Positions 60,601 to 64,000 of a stretch of DNA of 64,000 nt are shown one piece after another. Origin of the DNA: an uncultured Pseudomonadota bacterium (GTDB lineage: Bacteria; Pseudomonadota; Gammaproteobacteria; Methylococcales; Methylomonadaceae); the NCBI GenBank assembly GCA_903848935.1, contig CAINHO010000026.1, positions 1 to 64,000 on the forward strand, given 5' to 3'. Position 1 is the stretch's first letter. Every line of letters starts with the position of its first letter. The notes under the pieces were generated by a model. It did not search any database. It was not told where the DNA came from and saw only the letters and a program-made list of their open reading frames with translations. The translations under genes were made by a program, and so were the position numbers.

Positions 60601-62464
60601 AGTGATTACCGGAACGGTTGGCGATGTTGTGCTTGGCACGCCAGAAACTTTTTCTGTGACAGTGGAAACAACACCGCCGCAAATTTACAACAAAGGCGAT
60701 AATGCGTTAGTGATTAACGCGCTGAATTGGACGTTGACGATTCCAGCGGCAAAAGCCATTTCAGCGGGAACGTATGAAGTCGAAGCGGCTCGCAACACAA
60801 CGGCAAAAGATATTACACACAATGAACTCGTCATTAACTTGGTTTGCGAAATAGGTCAAACGAACATAAACAATACTTGCGTTTCAAACACATTATTGCC
60901 AACTGTGAATTTTCTTTCTACAGACGACACCACTCCGACTTTAACGGGAACGGTTGGTAATGCAGTATTAAGTGCAACAGAAGATTTTACGGTCGAAGTG
61001 AATGGCGTGATTTATGACAAATCACAAATCATTTTTAGTGGCGCGATATGGAAAATCACGATTCCATTAGCAAATGCGTTATCGGTTGGAAATTATGATG
61101 TAGTTGCCGCACGCAATACGACTTTAAAAGATACTACCCGTGGCGAATTGACGATTATTGAATGTATTGAAACGAAAAAAATAAACGCCGACGGTGATTG
61201 TGTTGCTCAAAGTGTCGTGCCGACGGTCAATGCGTTGAATGCGCCAATAACCGCTTCTTCAATAACCGTCACAGGCACCGTTGGCGATTCGGTATTGGCG
61301 AATAATGACGTATTTACCGTAAAAGTAAGCAACGCAGCACACAGTAAAATCGCTGGTAATTTAACGGTCACTGGCGTGAATTGGGCATTTGCATTGACGG
61401 AGCGTTATGAAGGAACGTATGACGTTGATGCGGTAAGAAACGGGCAAGCGGATTTGACCAGTGGTGAATTAGTGATTACCGACAATATCGACATTTGCAA
61501 CGCTGGTAAAAGTCAATCCATTAAGCACAGCGAATGGGACGGTAGCAAAGAAAGTAAAACATATTATTTAGGCAAATGTGCGTTACCAGAATGCAGTGCC
61601 GAAATTACCACCGAATGCACGCCCGCATTGCCTAAAAGTCCTAAAGAACTTGCTCAAGCGTTACCAAATGAACCACTTTCCGTAACGAATCAATACGTTC
61701 CTGTTTACGAGTTGGTTTATTGTGATGATGGCGGTGTAAAAAGCAGCAGTCCAGCAACTAATGTCACCATTAAACGGGCGCGAATTGTGAATGCGTCAAC
61801 AGAAAATGGCACGATTGATTTAACGGGTATGCCAACAAAAGTGAAGTATGGCATTAAAGCACCTGGAATGGGTACGATGGATATTAACAATGCTACGATT
61901 AACGAAGGTAAAGCAACGGGTGCAACGCTCACAGGCGTAACGCTTAACAATGTTTATATTGATACGGTCAACGATTATATCGATGCAAACGGAAATCTTG
62001 TCGCAGGTAATACGACTTTCATCAAAGTGATGGGTGGCAAAACAAAACCGACGACCCTTAAAGAAGATGGCACGATTACAGACGGTACAATTATCAGTGG
62101 AATGATTACAGCAGGACAAGATTCAGCTGGTAATCCCGTGCGCGGTAGTATTACCACCGGACTTTATAATGCCGATATTAACAATGCCGATTCCGTTCTC
62201 ACCGAAGGTAGAAGAACCCAAGGAACGATTGTAAATGCTACTATTGAAGACGCGCAAACGACTACGGTAAATGGCGTAACCGTGGTTGATGCTGGCACAA
62301 TTACCAGCGGTCAAATGGATCTTGTGGCTGCTACAGCTTCCACGTTCGGTACGGTAATTAACGCCACGCTTTCTGGTACAGAAATCTCGAACACGAATCA
62401 CTGTTTTTCAAGCGGCACCGTTGGCACACATGGGCAATTGAACTGGAAAGAAGTCGTTAAATAA
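57674..62464 (+). CDS. Large secreted multi-repeat protein (putative adhesin/surface protein)
   Basis: Signal peptide; eight divergent Ig-like repeats; two CHS/CHN-type motifs; C-terminal T/G/N-rich beta-helix-like segment. Confidence 0.8.
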   Translation: MNYKKKFLFLIIRLLMIGFTSNYVMATPFTFTPVDVTGKLLEFKNPVRIAGVGINDGNGSASVGAKYKYTNVTTVNGVQVDAIVEITGKTSNATVTTFDQPNPNGAAYTTTFGLTVPEATLFAPEITVIGTGYVDFTISFQGIAGNPLTLENFYNNSIDIDGPEFVEYGGFQSYQMCSSHCTTTNNPTGAYVNTTDLIATTGAGGNGTQKRFTQKTNNNTYNGLVLNDAGRVQTVFDSVTNLKITMGQTNGSGVRLYGSVFVNQQYVVNPPAIVLAPTVNPLTTTNTKPSITGSVGGPVTTANTSIGSPVTGTQTFSVAVNNVTYNKPNSNLTFSADGLTWMLKIPTALTAGVTYEVTAIRDGLSDQTSNELVIVPICIAPAILNADGTICVTPTVNTVTLCHSDDGQSYTKILINNTGANGHESHPYDVLADANGACPTPVPVTCILPAVRDSSTNTCVTPAPNTCPTLENLSATIPSYALSDNGNKVTICHNTSSATNPFNLITISINALSPHLNNHGDFFTKSGVCPTDAVPCPPVICTFPQIINAVGDGCVLLNPPTVDSQTTTNTMPTITGTVGSVGLSAGEPFSVAVNNVTYNKGNANLAITSTNWMLNISTPLAVGTYNVDALRNNTLPDNTSGELVIKLSCTAPQQLNFAGDYCISAPTVFSQSVADTTPTIMGTIGSGSLGAPALGANEAFKMVVNSVIYNKGDAALSINGATWTLTIPDGNALIASTSYPVTATRDGTLSGSGTVTITGLPTVESQSTTNKTPVIKGTVGDTPLNTTDTFTVTVNAKTYSKTDSSLVINGLNWTLTIPAANKIPAGTYNVEAVHNGTLKDNTTGELIINALSPPSVNAKETFDTTPTITGKIGDVALATGEVFTVNLNNQIYTAGDSHLIVTTLDWTLTIPKGKEIAAGTYNVEAARDDLKDTTTNELKIKPCPLPSVVNETADTCSIPVPTVVAQTITSSVPVSPVITGTVGDVVLGTPETFSVTVETTPPQIYNKGDNALVINALNWTLTIPAAKAISAGTYEVEAARNTTAKDITHNELVINLVCEIGQTNINNTCVSNTLLPTVNFLSTDDTTPTLTGTVGNAVLSATEDFTVEVNGVIYDKSQIIFSGAIWKITIPLANALSVGNYDVVAARNTTLKDTTRGELTIIECIETKKINADGDCVAQSVVPTVNALNAPITASSITVTGTVGDSVLANNDVFTVKVSNAAHSKIAGNLTVTGVNWAFALTERYEGTYDVDAVRNGQADLTSGELVITDNIDICNAGKSQSIKHSEWDGSKESKTYYLGKCALPECSAEITTECTPALPKSPKELAQALPNEPLSVTNQYVPVYELVYCDDGGVKSSSPATNVTIKRARIVNASTENGTIDLTGMPTKVKYGIKAPGMGTMDINNATINEGKATGATLTGVTLNNVYIDTVNDYIDANGNLVAGNTTFIKVMGGKTKPTTLKEDGTITDGTIISGMITAGQDSAGNPVRGSITTGLYNADINNADSVLTEGRRTQGTIVNATIEDAQTTTVNGVTVVDAGTITSGQMDLVAATASTFGTVINATLSGTEISNTNHCFSSGTVGTHGQLNWKEVVK
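58500..61480 (+). repeat. Eight divergent tandem Ig-like repeats (PTV..T...P.ITGTVG....F.V.VN...Y.K....L.W.L.IP....AGTYNV.A.R.....D.T..EL.I)
   Basis: Repeat starts near 58502, 59351, 59669, 59953, 60232, 60555, 60898 and 61219. Confidence 0.85.
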
Positions 62465-62480
62465 GCGTTTCAAAACCTTG

Positions 62481-62512
62481 AAGGCGGGTGGTTAATATCA
62501 CCTGCCTTTTTA
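62481..62512 (+). terminator. Intrinsic terminator
   Basis: aaggcgggtg/cacctgcctt stem (one G-T) followed by T-tract. Confidence 0.8.
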
Positions 62513-62515
62513 CTC

Positions 62516-63646
62516 TCAAACTTCTTCGCTAAGTAACGCTATTCGTTGCCGTTCAATTTCTCGAACGTAATAGGAAATCGTCGATTCAACGGCTTGCGTC
62601 ATGTTAGTAAATTCAACCCCAATAATTTCGTTAAAGCCGACGATGTGGTGACTTTCAACGCGATGCTGCAACATGATTTTAAAAGAAACCTTAATTTCAT
62701 CACCATCTGGCATGTGAATCGTGCAGTTTTTATAAACTGTGCTTGGTGATAAAAAATATGAAAACTCGTGGTCATGATTCAATATCGAACAACCCGACGA
62801 ACTAATGTCGCGTAAATTTAATTGCATGACATTAGCTGAGACAAAATCTGGAATGATGGCACTAATAGAATGCCGTTGCGATTTCAATTTTTCGTATATT
62901 TTATTGGTTGCTAGCGCGTAAGCCTGTTTATAAGCTGCTGGTGAGTTTTTTTTGGGTGCAGCAAGTTCAATTTTGCAATAACACAATGTTCTGACAGAGG
63001 TTATTGTATTGATACGGAAAGATTCGCGACGATTATTCGGTTGTATCATCGGCGCGTCTGGAAGGTCGCTCGAAATAGAATTTAGCGGCTTTAACACTGC
63101 AATGATCGATTCACAATCTAGCTCATCTGCCAATTCCATCGCAATTTGCGTGTAAATCACATTGTTTTGTTCATCTATGACTACAACCGCTTGCACCATC
63201 AAACCCGCTAACGCGCCATCGATAATTTGCACGCCATAATCAACCGCAAATGTACTGCGAAAAGTGGATAACGTTTCCATCGCATGCAAGCCTTGAGCAG
63301 CACAAAATTGGCGTTGAGAAAATGGTAAATCTGCTGAAATCGTTAACAAGATGGTATTTTCTAAATCGACTTTTTCGTGATTCAATTTTCGCGTCCATGC
63401 TACACAACTCGGTACGTCCAAACTGGGCAGAATGTTTAAAATTTTACGTTTGCCTGTGTATGTTGCCAGCGTCACATTTTTCAATTCGTTGTTAGTCAAA
63501 CAAAAATCGGGAGCTTGACCACCAACAGCGGGCAATGAACCATTTGTTTGCATCGTTAAGTGTAATTTTTCATTCCAATAATCGACACTGGAAATCGGGG
63601 TAGAACTGAGAAGGTCATCCACAACATAACTCCTTAATAAAAACAT
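62516..63646 (-). CDS. Tpx-type peroxiredoxin fused to a C-terminal PilZ-like domain
   Basis: GQAPDFCLTNNELKNVTLATYTGKRKILNILPSLDVPSCVAWTRKLN, ISADLPFSQRQFC, LSTFRS (Tpx); RESFR and DISSSG (PilZ); PilZ part closely resembles 25951-26760. Confidence 0.82.
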   Translation of the reverse strand: MFLLRSYVVDDLLSSTPISSVDYWNEKLHLTMQTNGSLPAVGGQAPDFCLTNNELKNVTLATYTGKRKILNILPSLDVPSCVAWTRKLNHEKVDLENTILLTISADLPFSQRQFCAAQGLHAMETLSTFRSTFAVDYGVQIIDGALAGLMVQAVVVIDEQNNVIYTQIAMELADELDCESIIAVLKPLNSISSDLPDAPMIQPNNRRESFRINTITSVRTLCYCKIELAAPKKNSPAAYKQAYALATNKIYEKLKSQRHSISAIIPDFVSANVMQLNLRDISSSGCSILNHDHEFSYFLSPSTVYKNCTIHMPDGDEIKVSFKIMLQHRVESHHIVGFNEIIGVEFTNMTQAVESTISYYVREIERQRIALLSEEV

Positions 63647-63785
63647 TTTATAAATCAGCTGGTCATGTGCTGAATACTGCCAGATTTTCGATATTTATGC
63701 ACCAATGCACTTTCGTAATATCGCTATAATAGCGACTTTAATCGCTTGTTCAATCATGATTTTATACAAAATCGAAAGGATTTTT

Positions 63786-64000
63786 ATGTGTGGTAATGAA
63801 TTTAAATTAACATCTGTGGCAATGCTTTTAGCAAGTTCGCTACTGACTATTTCAACCGTATCGAACGCGGAAACCATTTCAGAAACCCCGAAATTTTGGC
63901 TAGATTCTGGCAAAAAAAGCATTGCCGATTCTGAAAAACTCAAACCCAACGAAAATAATGCCAAAAATGTAATTTTGTTTGTCGGTGACGGCATGGGAAT
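63786..64000 (+). CDS. Alkaline phosphatase, 5' part only (runs off the window)
   Basis: Manual translation MCGNEFKLTSVAMLLASSLLTISTVSNAETISETPKFWLDSGKKSI...NAKNVILFVGDGMG; signal peptide plus the alkaline phosphatase metal-site start NVILFVGDGMG. Confidence 0.78.
   Translation, partial: MCGNEFKLTSVAMLLASSLLTISTVSNAETISETPKFWLDSGKKSIADSEKLKPNENNAKNVILFVGDGMG

Noticed and set aside
59797-60682. Several long minus-strand ORFs antisense to the multi-repeat protein
   Set aside because: They recur because the repeats share codon usage on the coding strand. They are low-complexity, have no family resemblance, and the plus strand is clearly coding.
63695-63994. 99-aa minus-strand ORF at the right edge
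   Set aside because: Overlaps antisense a plus-strand ORF from 63786 with signal peptide and NVILFVGDGMG, which fits alkaline phosphatase much better.

Overview
The window looks like a gammaproteobacterial chromosome segment. It is mostly ordinary housekeeping: hemF, cysM, LplT-like and TrkH/TrkA transport, hslO, mrcB, lolA, slyD, fabI, mutS, dxs, ispA, rluC-type, rdgB, ligA and ettA. No rRNA, tRNA or CRISPR array was recognised. Accessory signals that deserve a second look: (1) a predicted fusion of a Tpx-type peroxiredoxin with a C-terminal PilZ-like c-di-GMP domain at 62516-63646, with a closely similar PilZ module in a YcgR-like protein at 25951-26760; (2) two adjacent stand-alone CZB (zinc-binding) proteins, one with a tandem CZB, whose 5' leaders share two hairpins with compensatory base changes; (3) hoxF-hoxU-hoxY of an NAD-linked [NiFe] hydrogenase with no hoxH beside it, directly downstream of an acyl-CoA synthetase/GNAT fusion; (4) a compact MNT-HEPN / PLD-helicase gene set running into an NtrY-like kinase, with the 5' end of the helicase gene apparently frameshifted; (5) a structured relic resembling an IS200/IS605 right end or omega-RNA between mrcB and lolA; (6) a 1596-aa secreted protein with eight divergent Ig-like repeats. 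All calls come from reading the sequence and the supplied ORF translations. No database search was run.
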